A DNA stretch of 64,000 nucleotides from Salsipaludibacter sp963735045 (GCA_963735045.1 CAVTIZ010000003.1:992001-1056000), one strand, 5' to 3'. Positions 8,286 to 16,828 are shown, counted from the stretch's first letter. The notes: generated from the letters alone by a model not told the origin. A program made the numbers and translations.

Positions 8286-8314
8286 GGCGGATCCGCCCCG
8301 ACTGGAGGGAGCCC

Positions 8315-8833
8315 ATGACCGGATCCTGGTACGCCCTGAACCTCTCGCAGCTCGTCGGGACGGTGGCCACGGCCGTCGGCCTGTACATCGGCCTGGCGAT
8401 CCTGATCCGCCTCAACGGCCTGCGCAGCCTGACGAAGATGTCGAGCTTCGACTTCGTGACCACCGTGGCGATCGGGTCGCTGATCGCGGCGACGGTGCTG
8501 GCAGACCGTCCGTCGCTGGGCCAGGGCGTTGCCGCGCTGACGGTCCTGTTCATCCTGCAGGGCGGGTGGGCGCTGGTCCGGCGACACATCGACGTCACGG
8601 TGGTGGAGAACACCCCGATGCTGCTCATGGACGGCTCCGAGATCCTGCAGGACAACCTGCGAAAGGCCCGGGTCACCGAGGACGACCTGTATGCCAAGCT
8701 GCGCGAGTCCAACGTGCTGAACCTGGGACAGGTGCAGGCCGTCGTGCTGGAGAGCACCGGGGACGTGTCCGTGCTGCACGGACCCGCGGACACCTTCCAG
8801 CGCGAGGTCCTGTACGGCGTGGGCGACGACTGA
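8315..8833 (+). CDS. YetF/DUF421-type membrane protein
   Basis: A 172-residue protein with three hydrophobic segments (about residues 11-30, 48-63 and 70-87) followed by a soluble domain. The motif GLRSLTKMSSFDFVTTVAIGS and the later PMLLMDGSEILQDNLRKARVTEDDL are characteristic of the DUF421 family, which includes YetF/YdfS of Bacillus spore-forming bacteria; the biochemical role is unknown. Start was set at the ATG preceded by GGAGGG; a longer in-frame extension upstream is Arg/Cys-rich and overlaps the preceding gene. It ends 31 bases before the Fe-S photolyase and may share its mRNA. Confidence 0.85.
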   Translation: MTGSWYALNLSQLVGTVATAVGLYIGLAILIRLNGLRSLTKMSSFDFVTTVAIGSLIAATVLADRPSLGQGVAALTVLFILQGGWALVRRHIDVTVVENTPMLLMDGSEILQDNLRKARVTEDDLYAKLRESNVLNLGQVQAVVLESTGDVSVLHGPADTFQREVLYGVGDD

Positions 8834-8835
8834 GC

Positions 8836-8865
8836 ATGGCCACCCGTGCAACCGCCCGCACCTGA
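8836..8865 (+). CDS. Nine-codon minicistron before the photolyase gene
   Basis: Three bases after the YetF-type stop, ATG opens a frame encoding MATRATART and ending in TGA, whose last base is the A of the photolyase ATG (TGATG). The photolyase start has no ribosome-binding site of its own, so ribosomes ending here could reinitiate. No recognised peptide; the reading is inferred from the arrangement alone. Confidence 0.3.
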   Translation: MATRATART

Positions 8866-10373
8866 TGGACACCGTCTGGGTCCTGGGTGACCAGCTGAAC
8901 CGTGGGATCTCCAGCCTGGCCGGGCGGACCCCGGCCGACACCCGCGTCCTGCTGGTCGAGTCCAGGGCCAAGCTCACCTCGCGACGATGGCATCGTCAAC
9001 GCGCGCACCTGGTCCTGGCCTCGATGCGTCGCTTCGGTCGGGAACTGCGCACCGCCGGGTTCGAGGTGGACCATCGCCGCGCCACCTCGCTGCGCGAGGG
9101 TCTGCACGCCCACGTGGACGCCCACCGACCCGACGACGTGGCGGCGATGGAGCCGGCGTCGTGGGACGGCCTCGCGATGCTGCGTGACGAGGGCGTCACC
9201 ATCACCCGCAACAACCACTTCACCTGTCACTGGGAGGACTTCGACGCCTGGTTGGACGACCGCGGTGCACGCGCCGACCAGGTGACCATGGAGGACTTCT
9301 ATCGGTGGCAGCGGGTCCGCCTGGACGTGTTGATGGACGGTGGGCACCCCACCGGCGGTCGCTGGAACTTCGACGCCGAGAACCGTGAACCGCCCCCGGG
9401 CGACGGCCGGTCGTGGCCCACCCCGGTCACCTCCGACCTCGACGAGGTGGACCGAGGCGTGCTCGACGACCTCGACGAGGTGCGCGACGACTGGCAGGGC
9501 GCCGACCCGACCGGCCTGTGGCCGACGTCGCGTCGTCGCGCGCTGGCTCGTCTGCGGCACGCCGTCGACGAGGTCCTGCCACGCTTCGGCGCCCACCAGG
9601 ACGCCATGCTCGCAGACGAGCCGTTCCTGGCCCACACGCTGCTGAGCCCGGCGCTCAACCTGGGCATGCTGACCCCACTGGAGGTGGTCGAGGCGGTCGA
9701 GGACGCCCACCGGAACGGTGACGTCCCCATCAACGCCGCCGAGGGCTTCATCCGCCAGGTCATCGGGTGGCGTGAGTTCGTGTGGTGCCAGTACTGGCAG
9801 GGCATGCCGGACTGGCGTGGCCACAACCACCTCGACGCCACGCGGGCGCTGCCGCCGGTGCTCGACGGTGACGCCGACACCGACATGGCCTGCGTGGCCC
9901 ATGCCCGTGCGACGGTCCACGACCACGCCTACGCCCACCACATCCAGCGCCTGATGGTGCTGGGCAACCTCGCGCTGCTGGCGGGCGTGGACCCGGCCGC
10001 CATGACCGACTGGATGTGGCGGTCGTTCGTCGACGGTGCGGAGTGGGTGATGCTGCCCAACGTGGTGGGCATGGCGCTGTACGCCGACGGTGGCGGCATG
10101 GCCACCAAGCCCTATGCGGCGGGTGGCAACTACATCGACCGCATGTCGGACCACTGCGGCGACTGTCGCTTCGACCGACGAGCCCGGGTCGGCGAGGACG
10201 CCTGCCCCTTCACGACGCTGTACTGGGACTTCCTGGCCCGCCACCGCGACACCCTTGCCGGCAACCACCGGTTGGGCCGGCCACTGGCGAACCTCGACCG
10301 GTTGTCGGACCTGGGTGAGGTCCGCGATCGTGCTGGCGTCGTGCTCCGACGACTCGACGAGGGATCCCTGTGA
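8865..10373 (+). CDS. Fe-S cluster photolyase/cryptochrome (FeS-BCP, PhrB type)
   Basis: A 502-residue photolyase of the iron-sulfur bacterial cryptochrome/photolyase class. The N-terminal 130 residues form the alpha/beta antenna domain (TVWVLGDQL, then VLLVESRAK); the C-terminal helical domain binds FAD (GFIRQVIGWREFVW; GMATKPYAAGGNYI). Cys343, Cys431, Cys434 and Cys447 have the same spacing (88, 3, 13) as the four [4Fe-4S] ligands of Agrobacterium PhrB. Members repair UV lesions, (6-4) photoproducts in PhrB, using blue light and a ribolumazine antenna. It overlaps the next photolyase-like gene by ATGA. Confidence 0.92.
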   Translation: MDTVWVLGDQLNRGISSLAGRTPADTRVLLVESRAKLTSRRWHRQRAHLVLASMRRFGRELRTAGFEVDHRRATSLREGLHAHVDAHRPDDVAAMEPASWDGLAMLRDEGVTITRNNHFTCHWEDFDAWLDDRGARADQVTMEDFYRWQRVRLDVLMDGGHPTGGRWNFDAENREPPPGDGRSWPTPVTSDLDEVDRGVLDDLDEVRDDWQGADPTGLWPTSRRRALARLRHAVDEVLPRFGAHQDAMLADEPFLAHTLLSPALNLGMLTPLEVVEAVEDAHRNGDVPINAAEGFIRQVIGWREFVWCQYWQGMPDWRGHNHLDATRALPPVLDGDADTDMACVAHARATVHDHAYAHHIQRLMVLGNLALLAGVDPAAMTDWMWRSFVDGAEWVMLPNVVGMALYADGGGMATKPYAAGGNYIDRMSDHCGDCRFDRRARVGEDACPFTTLYWDFLARHRDTLAGNHRLGRPLANLDRLSDLGEVRDRAGVVLRRLDEGSL

Positions 10374-11632
10374 CTCGCCTGCCCACGGTCGACGGCGACG
10401 TGGTGGCCTGGGTGCAGGAGCACCTCGGCCACCTCGTGGACGACCAGGTCCGGGCCTCGCCGGCGTTCCGTGGGGGACAGTCGGCCGCCGACACGGCGCT
10501 GTCGGCGTTGGACCTGCGTGGGTACGCGTCACGGCGCAACGAGGTGTCGCCACCATCGCGTCGCGGTGCGAGCCGACTGTCGCCGTGGATCCGCCACGGG
10601 CTGGTGACCCTGCCCCGGGTCTGGGCCGCCGCCGCGGAGGCACCCGCCCGTGATCGACGCACGTTCCGTTCCGAGCTGTTGTGGCAGGAGTACGCGCGCC
10701 ACCTCTACGCCCAGGTCGGGCGTGGGCTGCGCCGGCCGTTGCGCTTCGCGCCGGGTCGGGCCACCGGTGCGTGGTCGGGCGAGCCGTGGCCGCGGGACAT
10801 GGCCTGTGTCGATCTCGCCGTCGGGGAGCTCGAGGACGACGGGTGGATGGTCAACCAGACCCGGATGTGGATGGCGTCGCAGTGGACGATCCGCGGTCAC
10901 GGGGACTGGTGGGACGGCGAGCAGCACTTCTTCCGCCACCTCCTGGACGGCTCGCGCGCGGCCAACGGGCTGGGCTGGCAGTGGACGACCGGGGCCCAGA
11001 CCGGTCGCGCCTACGGGTTCTCACGCAACCAGGTCGAGAAGCGCGCACCCGGGGTGTGTGACGGCTGTGCCAGGTCCCAGGACTGCCCGGTCCAGGACTG
11101 GCCGCAGCTCGCGGACCAGGCCCGGGTCGACCCACCCGCGACCCTGCGTGGGGAACGCACCCCGGGGTGGGCGGCCGGCCCGTCCGACGCCCTCCACCGC
11201 CGTGACCCCGACGTCGTGTGGCTCACCGCGGAGTCGTTGGGCGCCGACGACCCGGCCCTTCGGGCGCATGCCGACCTGCCCGTGGTGTTCGTGTTCGACG
11301 AGCCACTGCTGGACCGCCTGCGCCTGAGTGGCAAGCGGCTGGTGTTCCTGGCCGAGGCCCTGGCCGAGGTCGCCACCCACCGCGACCTCCGCCTCCACCT
11401 GGGGCGACCGGTCGACGTGCTGGACCACCACGAGCCCGCGGTGACCTTCACGCCGGTGCCGGGCTGGCGGGCGTTGTCGCGTCGGCTCCAGCCGGCCGTC
11501 GTGCATCCCTGGCCATGGCTGCGACGTCCCGACGGTGGGGCCGTGACCAGTTTCTCGGCGTGGAACCGACGACACGAGCGGCGCGGCGACGGCGCCGTCG
11601 AACCGCCCGCCCAGACGTCGCTGCTGGACTGA
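10370..11632 (+). CDS. Photolyase-like protein with reversed domain order
   Basis: A 420-residue protein. Residues 1-245 match the photolyase FAD-binding domain: SRLSPWIRHG (68-77), FRSELLWQEYARHL (99-112), DDGWMVNQTRMWMAS (156-170), and LDGSRAANGLGWQW (192-205). Residues 279-400 look like the alpha/beta domain that normally comes first in photolyases: DVVWLTAESLGADDPALRAH, VVFVFDEP, RLSGKRLVFLAEALAE, and a final SFSAWNRR. Cys146 (in DMAC, as in the adjacent Fe-S photolyase), Cys230, Cys233 and Cys239 could hold an Fe-S cluster. The gene overlaps the Fe-S photolyase by four bases. Catalytic activity is unknown; a light-sensing or repair partner role is inferred. Confidence 0.8.
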   Translation: MTRLPTVDGDVVAWVQEHLGHLVDDQVRASPAFRGGQSAADTALSALDLRGYASRRNEVSPPSRRGASRLSPWIRHGLVTLPRVWAAAAEAPARDRRTFRSELLWQEYARHLYAQVGRGLRRPLRFAPGRATGAWSGEPWPRDMACVDLAVGELEDDGWMVNQTRMWMASQWTIRGHGDWWDGEQHFFRHLLDGSRAANGLGWQWTTGAQTGRAYGFSRNQVEKRAPGVCDGCARSQDCPVQDWPQLADQARVDPPATLRGERTPGWAAGPSDALHRRDPDVVWLTAESLGADDPALRAHADLPVVFVFDEPLLDRLRLSGKRLVFLAEALAEVATHRDLRLHLGRPVDVLDHHEPAVTFTPVPGWRALSRRLQPAVVHPWPWLRRPDGGAVTSFSAWNRRHERRGDGAVEPPAQTSLLD

Positions 11633-11741
11633 CGCCACGCCGGGTCGTCGCGACGCGGCGCCGGTGGTCGATCGGCCCCTCCGGCGCGGGCGGGGTCGCC
11701 ACCATGGGGCCCACGCGCCACTTCCACGACAGGGACACGGC

Positions 11742-12950
11742 ATGGACACCCCCGACACCCGCGACGACACGACCTCGCCGTTCCTCGCGCCCGGACGCCT
11801 GGCCGGTCGACGCACCCTGAAGTGGCAGCGGTGGTCACCCGAGGTGCTGCCGGTGTGGGTGGCCGAGATGGACGTCGAGACCTGTCCGCCGGTGCGTGAC
11901 GAGCTGGTCGCGGCGCTCGACCGTGGCGAGACCGGCTACGGCTACGGCACGGACTACCCCGAGGCGTGGGCCGACTTCGCCGCCCACCGATGGGACCTGG
12001 ACCTGGACTCGACGACCATGAGGATCGTCCCCGACGTGATCCAGGGCGCGGTCGCGGTGCTGGACCTGGTGACCGCACCCGGTGATGCCGTGGTCGTCAC
12101 GCCCCCCGTGTACGGACCCTTCTTCGACATCATCCACGCCAGTCGACGCGAACTGGTGCATGCGCCGTTGGGTCCGGACGGCCGGCTCGACCCCGACGCC
12201 CTGGACGGGGCGTTCGCCACGGCGACCGCCGACGGCCGCCGGGCCGCGCTGTTGCTGTGCAACCCCCACAATCCCACCGGGGTGGTGCACACCGCCGCGG
12301 AACTGGCGACCGTGGCCGACCTGGCGCGCGACCACGGGGTGCGCACGATCAGCGACGAGATCCATGCGCCGCTGGTGCGTCCTGGCGTCACGTCCACCTC
12401 GTGGTTGGAGGTCCCGGGTGGCGAGGACGGGTTCGTGGTCACCTCGGCGAGCAAGGGCTTCAACCTCGCCGGCATGAAGGCGGGGCTTGCGATCCCGGGC
12501 GCTGCCGCGGTCGACGACCTCGCGCGCATGCCCGAGGTCGTGTCGCACGGGGCGAGCCTGTTCGGCGTCCGGGCCCACACCGCGGCCCTGGTGTCGGGCC
12601 GGACGTGGCAGCAGGACCTCGTCGCGGCGATCGACGCCAACCATGACCTGGTGCGCGACCTCCTCACCGACGCGCTGCCCACCGTCTCGGTGCAGCCGGC
12701 CGAGGCGACGTTCCTGGCGTGGCTGGACTGTCGGGCGCTCGGGCTGGGGGACGACCCGGCCGCGGTGTTGCTCGACCATGGCCGGGTCGGGCTCAGCGAC
12801 GGGCTGTTCTTCGGACCGGGCGGGGCCGGGCACGTCCGGCTCAACGTGGCGACCCACCCCGAGGTGCTCCGCGAGGCCGTGGCGCGGATGGCCACCGCGG
12901 TCGAGGTGTGGAACCGGCTTCCGGACCGGTCCACGCCTGGCCGGGGCTGA
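11742..12950 (+). CDS. MalY/PatB family PLP-dependent aminotransferase (cystathionine beta-lyase type)
   Basis: A 402-residue fold-type I PLP enzyme. PLP binds Lys238 (TSASKGF); Asp205 in SDEIHAP contacts the pyridine ring and CNPHNPTG (173-180) is the conserved loop. The N-terminal VWVAEMDVETCPPV and GYGYGTDYPEA are hallmarks of the MalY/PatB branch, which cleaves C-S bonds of cystathionine or cysteine, giving pyruvate, ammonia and a thiol. AGGGA stands before the ATG at 11742. Transcribed alone; a very strong hairpin follows at 12970. The exact substrate is not certain. Confidence 0.88.
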   Translation: MDTPDTRDDTTSPFLAPGRLAGRRTLKWQRWSPEVLPVWVAEMDVETCPPVRDELVAALDRGETGYGYGTDYPEAWADFAAHRWDLDLDSTTMRIVPDVIQGAVAVLDLVTAPGDAVVVTPPVYGPFFDIIHASRRELVHAPLGPDGRLDPDALDGAFATATADGRRAALLLCNPHNPTGVVHTAAELATVADLARDHGVRTISDEIHAPLVRPGVTSTSWLEVPGGEDGFVVTSASKGFNLAGMKAGLAIPGAAAVDDLARMPEVVSHGASLFGVRAHTAALVSGRTWQQDLVAAIDANHDLVRDLLTDALPTVSVQPAEATFLAWLDCRALGLGDDPAAVLLDHGRVGLSDGLFFGPGGAGHVRLNVATHPEVLREAVARMATAVEVWNRLPDRSTPGRG

Positions 12951-12969
12951 GCCGCCGCCCCGACGCCGC

Positions 12970-12996
12970 GCGCCCCCGCCGGCTCGGCGGGGGCGC
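12970..12996. terminator. 12-bp perfect hairpin after malY-like gene
   Basis: GCGCCCCCGCCG (12970-12981) pairs perfectly with CGGCGGGGGCGC (12985-12996) over a 3-base loop, 20 bases after the stop. Strong stem, no U-tract. Confidence 0.6.
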
Positions 12997-13112
12997 AGGT
13001 GCGGCTGCGGGGGCGGTGCAGGCATGGAGAGGCCGGCCATGGTGGCCTGAGACATCGAACGGGCCGGTCGTCGCAGATCGTGCGGTGGGCGCACGGCCGG
13101 TTCCCCGGCCCG

Positions 13113-13118
13113 TATGGT
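13113..13118 (+). promoter_or_regulatory. -10 element for the methyltransferase
   Basis: TATGGT, 33 bases before the ATG at 13152; GGAGG (13141-13145) lies between. Confidence 0.45.
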
Positions 13119-13151
13119 GCGGCCGACCCGCCACGCACCCGGAGGCCACGC

Positions 13152-13817
13152 ATGCCGACCCACGACGATCCCGACCCCGGTGCCGGGAGCTCCCACGGCC
13201 ACGACCAGGACCACTTCGACAGCCGAGCCCGTGACTGGGACGACGAGTCGAAGGTCCACCGTGCTCGCGTCGTCGCGGACGCCGTCCGCGCACACGTGCC
13301 GGTCGGTCCCACCACCCGCCTGCTGGAGTACGGCGCCGGGACCGGGCTGACGACGCAGTTCCTGGCCGGTGACGGGCTCGCCCGCGTCGTCCTGGCCGAG
13401 CCCTCGGCGGGGATGCGCGAGGTGCTGGCGGAGAAGGTGGCGGACGGACGGCTGCCGGTCGGTGCCGAGGTCGTCGACCTCGACCTGTCGACCGAGTCCG
13501 CGCCCGACGACCGGTTCGACCTGGTCGTGACGGTGCAGACGCTCCACCACATCCCCGACGTCGACGCGGTGCTGGCCGGGTTCGCCGACCTGCTCGAGCC
13601 CGGTGGGAACCTGTGCATCGTCGACCTCGAGGCCGAGGACGGGTCGTTCCACGCCCACCTCGAGGACTTCCACGGCCACGACGGCTTCCGCCACGAGGAC
13701 CTGGCGTCCCGGCTCGCGACGACCGGGCTTCACGACGAGTCGTGGGAGCACGTGGTCGACGTGGACAAGGACGGGCGCAGCTACCCCCTGTTCCTGTCGG
13801 TGTCCACGCGGCGCTGA
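13152..13817 (+). CDS. Class I SAM-dependent methyltransferase
   Basis: A 221-residue protein with the methyltransferase core. Motif I is LLEYGAGTGLTTQFL near residues 56-70, the acidic residue after strand 2 is in VVLAEPS, and motif IV is DLVVTVQTLHHIPDV. This layout is that of small UbiE/Coq5-like methyltransferases; the substrate is unknown. The N-terminal 25 residues are rich in Asp, Gly and His and resemble the start of other small actinobacterial methyltransferases. Start chosen for its GGAGG site. Confidence 0.85.
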   Translation: MPTHDDPDPGAGSSHGHDQDHFDSRARDWDDESKVHRARVVADAVRAHVPVGPTTRLLEYGAGTGLTTQFLAGDGLARVVLAEPSAGMREVLAEKVADGRLPVGAEVVDLDLSTESAPDDRFDLVVTVQTLHHIPDVDAVLAGFADLLEPGGNLCIVDLEAEDGSFHAHLEDFHGHDGFRHEDLASRLATTGLHDESWEHVVDVDKDGRSYPLFLSVSTRR

Positions 13818-13842
13818 TCCGGCCGTCCCGGCGTGGCGACCT

Positions 13843-13858
13843 CGGCCCCACCGGGCCG
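13843..13858. terminator. Short hairpin between converging genes
   Basis: CGGCCC and GGGCCG pair around a 4-base loop in the 69-base gap between the methyltransferase and the copper-storage gene, which converge. Confidence 0.35.
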
Positions 13859-13886
13859 CGGCGGGCCGGCGCGTCGTGGGTGTGGC

Positions 13887-14267
13887 TCAGTCGGCGATCC
13901 CCAGCAGCGCCCGGCAGGCCTCGGCACACGTCCGGCAGGCCTCGGCACACGCCTGGCAGTGACCGGCGTCATGGCCCTCGCACTCCGATGCGCACTCGTC
14001 GCAGGCCGCCACGCAGGCCTCGAGCTGGCGTCGCCAGGCCTCGCCGCTCGGGCCGGGCCGTGACAGCACGGCCGCGGTCGCGCGGCAGATGTCGGCACAG
14101 TCGAGGCACGAGCGTGCGCAGTCGAGCATGCCCTCCTCGAGGTCGGCGTCGGCGCAGGCCCCGCAGACCGCGGCGCACGTCGACAGGGCCTCGATGGCGG
14201 CGACCAGTTCGTCGAGGTCGAAGGAGTCGCGTTGGGGGTGGGCGTCGAGGGCGGATCGCAGGCTCAT
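13887..14267 (-). CDS. Four-helix-bundle copper-binding protein (Csp-like)
   Basis: A 126-residue protein with 16 cysteines spaced three to seven residues apart on helices (TCAAVCGAC, LDCARSCLDCADIC, ACVAACDECASEC, HCQACAEACRTCAEAC). This is the pattern of Csp copper-storage proteins, whose four-helix bundle is lined with Cys and stores many Cu(I) ions. There is no signal peptide, so it is probably cytosolic (Csp3-like). A longer frame upstream was rejected: GGAG lies before the ATG at 14267. It stands alone; the 140 bases upstream hold no clear CsoR or CueR operator. Confidence 0.85.
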   Translation of the reverse strand: MSLRSALDAHPQRDSFDLDELVAAIEALSTCAAVCGACADADLEEGMLDCARSCLDCADICRATAAVLSRPGPSGEAWRRQLEACVAACDECASECEGHDAGHCQACAEACRTCAEACRALLGIAD

Positions 14268-14407
14268 GGCAGGCTCCGGGCGTGGGGGTCGGGTCGATCC
14301 CAGCCAATCATCGGTGCCGCTGCCGACGTCGGGCCGATCGGGCAGCCGCCACGACCCGGCCACGTCCCCGCGTCGCAGTCGTGGCACCACGACCGCCACC
14401 CCGTCCG

Positions 14408-15319
14408 TCAGGCGAAGGTGTCGCACTCGTTGGGGTCGCCGGACCTCCACCCGCGGGTGAACCACTCGACCCGCTGCGCCGATGAACCGTGCGTGAAGGT
14501 CTCGGGGTTGGGGTTCTGCCCGGCCTGTCGCTGCAGGTTGTCGTCACCGATCGCCTCCGCCGCGGTGATGGCCTCGTCGATGTCGGCGTCGGTCAGCCCC
14601 AGCTCACCCTCGCGGTCGGCGTCGTTGGCCCACACGCCGGCGAAGCAGTCGGCCTGCAGTTCCAGGGCCACCGACAGGTCGTTGGCCTGGCCGGGGTCGG
14701 CCTGCTGCGCCTGGCGGACCTGGGCGGACAGCCCGAGCGCGTTCTGGACGTGGTGGCCGATCTCGTGGGACACCACGTAGGCCTGGGCGAAGTCGCCGCC
14801 GGCGCCGAACTGGGTCCGCAACTGGTCGAAGAACGCGAGGTCGATGTAGGTCTTGGAGTCGGCCGGGCAGTAGAACGGGCCGGCCGCGGCCTGGCCGTAC
14901 CCGCACCCCGCGGTCGACGTGCCGCCCTCGTAGACCACCAGCGTCGACACCGGGTAGTCCAGCCCGGACTCGGCGAAGATCTCGCCCCACATCTGCTGGT
15001 TCTCGTCCAGGACGCGGTTGACCAACGCGAACTCCTCGGCGTACTGGTCCGTGGCGGACCCGCTGGTGTTGTCGGTCGAACTGCGGTCGGGCACGGAGCC
15101 GCCGCCACCCGTCGTGGTGGTCCCGCCGCTGTCGTCGAGTTCCTCCAGCACGGACCCGAGGTCGGCACCGTTGCCGCCACCGCACACGGTGAACAGCACG
15201 ACGAGCAGGATGACGGGCAGGGACACGCCACCGCCGACGGCCAGGCCACGGCCCATGCCGCCGCCACCGCCGCGGCGGTCCTCGACGTTGGACGATCGGT
15301 AGTCGTTGTCGATCTTCAT
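14408..15319 (-). CDS. Neutral zinc metallopeptidase (YpfJ family)
   Basis: A 303-residue protein with a soluble N-terminus (KIDNDYRSSNVEDRRG), one membrane segment at about residues 33-50, a Ser/Thr/Gly linker and a peptidase domain. HEIGHH is the zinc motif; ELQADCFAGVWA contributes the third ligand Glu, and GCGYGQAAAGPFYCP is conserved in the family. It is a membrane-anchored, outward-facing predicted peptidase with no known substrate. The ATG at 15319 follows the -10 hexamer TAGAGT by 7 bases, which favours this start over one nine codons upstream and suggests a leaderless mRNA. Confidence 0.9.
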   Translation of the reverse strand: MKIDNDYRSSNVEDRRGGGGGMGRGLAVGGGVSLPVILLVVLFTVCGGGNGADLGSVLEELDDSGGTTTTGGGGSVPDRSSTDNTSGSATDQYAEEFALVNRVLDENQQMWGEIFAESGLDYPVSTLVVYEGGTSTAGCGYGQAAAGPFYCPADSKTYIDLAFFDQLRTQFGAGGDFAQAYVVSHEIGHHVQNALGLSAQVRQAQQADPGQANDLSVALELQADCFAGVWANDADREGELGLTDADIDEAITAAEAIGDDNLQRQAGQNPNPETFTHGSSAQRVEWFTRGWRSGDPNECDTFA

Positions 15320-15326
15320 GGGGCGG

Positions 15327-15332
15327 ACTCTA
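15327..15332 (-). promoter_or_regulatory. -10 element for the zinc metallopeptidase
   Basis: TAGAGT on the minus strand, ending 7 bases before the ATG at 15319; likely leaderless transcript. Confidence 0.45.
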
Positions 15333-15443
15333 GGCCCGACCGGCACCAGCCGCTGGGCCCACGGTCCCCGGTCCGTCCCGGGCCGGGCGCCGATCCCGCC
15401 CGGACGTGGCAGGGGTGGTCGGGGGTGGCGGTGCGCCGGCCGC

Positions 15444-15449
15444 TAGCGT
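15444..15449 (+). promoter_or_regulatory. -10 element for the phosphatase/DUF3090 group
   Basis: TAGCGT, 65 bases before the ATG at 15515, in the divergent gap with the metallopeptidase. Confidence 0.4.
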
Positions 15450-15514
15450 TGCGCCGTGCCCGCCCCGTGGCTGCCGGCGTGCCATCTGCCGCCCACCGTC
15501 CCGAAGGCCCGTCC

Positions 15515-16207
15515 ATGGCCGTCCTGCTGCTCGTCCGGCACGCCACCACGGCGGCGACCGGCACACGACTCGGTGGCTGGACCCCGGGCGTGCACCTCGA
15601 CGAGGCCGGGGTGGCCCAGGCCCAGGCGACGGCAGCCCGGCTGGCCGACCACGACGTCGCGGCCATCTACGCCTCGCCGCTGGAGCGCACGCAGGACACC
15701 GCCGAGATCATCGGCCGTGCCGTCGGCCTGGACGTGCGCACGCGCGACGGGCTGGGCGAGACCGACTACGGCGACTGGACGGACCGGCCCCTGGCCGAGC
15801 TCCGCAAGGACCCCCTCTGGGCGGTCATCCAGGCGACGCCGTCGCGAGTCACCTTCCCGGGTGGGGAGTCCCTGCGTGGGTCGCAGCAACGCATCGTCGA
15901 GCAGTTGGAGGAACTCGCGGCCGACCACGACGCCCACGACCTGGTGGTCGCGGTCAGCCATGCGGACCCGATCAAGTCGGCCGTCGCGCACTTCCTGGGC
16001 ATGCCGCTGGACGCCTTCCAGCGGATCGCGATCTCGCCCGCGTCGGTGACCGTGGTGTCCCTTGCCGACGACCACCCCCCGATGGTGGTGGCGGTCAACC
16101 AGACGGATCGCCTGGAGGTCCCGCGTCCCCCGGCCCCCGACGACGGTGACGGGGCGGGTGCCGACGATCCCGATCCCGACGCTGCCCCGGCCGGCACCGG
16201 CACCTGA
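15515..16207 (+). CDS. MSMEG_4193 family histidine phosphatase
   Basis: A 230-residue member of the histidine phosphatase (phosphoglycerate mutase) superfamily. The catalytic His is in LLVRHATT at residues 4-11; Arg58 in SPLERTQDTAE, Glu82 in GETDYGDW, and the second His in VSHADPIK complete the active site. The order with DUF3090 and SCO1664-type genes downstream is the conserved actinobacterial trio, which supports the MSMEG_4193 assignment; the trio's function is unknown. The last 30 residues are a disordered Pro/Asp/Gly tail. It is probably transcribed with the next two genes. Confidence 0.88.
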   Translation: MAVLLLVRHATTAATGTRLGGWTPGVHLDEAGVAQAQATAARLADHDVAAIYASPLERTQDTAEIIGRAVGLDVRTRDGLGETDYGDWTDRPLAELRKDPLWAVIQATPSRVTFPGGESLRGSQQRIVEQLEELAADHDAHDLVVAVSHADPIKSAVAHFLGMPLDAFQRIAISPASVTVVSLADDHPPMVVAVNQTDRLEVPRPPAPDDGDGAGADDPDPDAAPAGTGT

Positions 16208-16279
16208 GGTGGCCCGACGCGGCAGGTCCCCGACCCATCCTGATCCCACCCACCGTCGACCCCAAGGACGGCAACGGCC

Positions 16280-16792
16280 ATGACGACGCTCACCCTCGAC
16301 GATCCGCACCACGTGACCGCGGGCACGATCGGCGGTGCCGGCAACCGCACGTTCCTGGTGCAGGTCGAGGACGACGACCATCGCGTCACGATGATCGCGG
16401 AGAAGCAGCAGGTCGCCGGCATCGGTGACCTGCTGTCACGCCTGCTCGTCCGGGTCGACCAGGGCCCGGTCGACGACTGGGACAAGGCGGCCATGGACCT
16501 GCGCGAGCCGATGGAGCCGATGTGGCGGATCGGTCGCATCGAGGTCGGCCTCGACCCGGAGGCCGAGCGCTTCCTGCTGGAGTTCAGTGCCGCCGAGGAC
16601 GACGGCGAGGTGCACCTCGTCGACGAGGTCGTGTTCACCATCGACACCGACCTCGCCCGCCGGCTGGCCGCCCACACGGACTGGCTGGTCGACCAGGGAC
16701 GGCCGCGGTGCCGGCTGTGCGGGCGCCCCCAGGAGGCCGACGGCACGCATGTGTGCCCGGCGACCAACGGCCACGGTCGCCTGACCGTCTAG
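16280..16792 (+). CDS. DUF3090 family protein
   Basis: A 170-residue protein of the actinobacterial DUF3090 family. The N-terminal two thirds form an alpha/beta domain (GNRTFLVQVED; MWRIGRIEVG), and the C-terminus carries a probable zinc site, CRLCGRPQEADGTHVCP. Biochemical role unknown. AAGGA precedes the ATG. It lies between a histidine phosphatase and a kinase-like protein, so a phosphorylated small molecule or protein may be the shared substrate; that is inference from position. Confidence 0.85.
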   Translation: MTTLTLDDPHHVTAGTIGGAGNRTFLVQVEDDDHRVTMIAEKQQVAGIGDLLSRLLVRVDQGPVDDWDKAAMDLREPMEPMWRIGRIEVGLDPEAERFLLEFSAAEDDGEVHLVDEVVFTIDTDLARRLAAHTDWLVDQGRPRCRLCGRPQEADGTHVCPATNGHGRLTV

Positions 16793-16828
16793 GGCGCGAG
16801 GCGCGAACGCCGCGCCGGCCGCGAGGGC

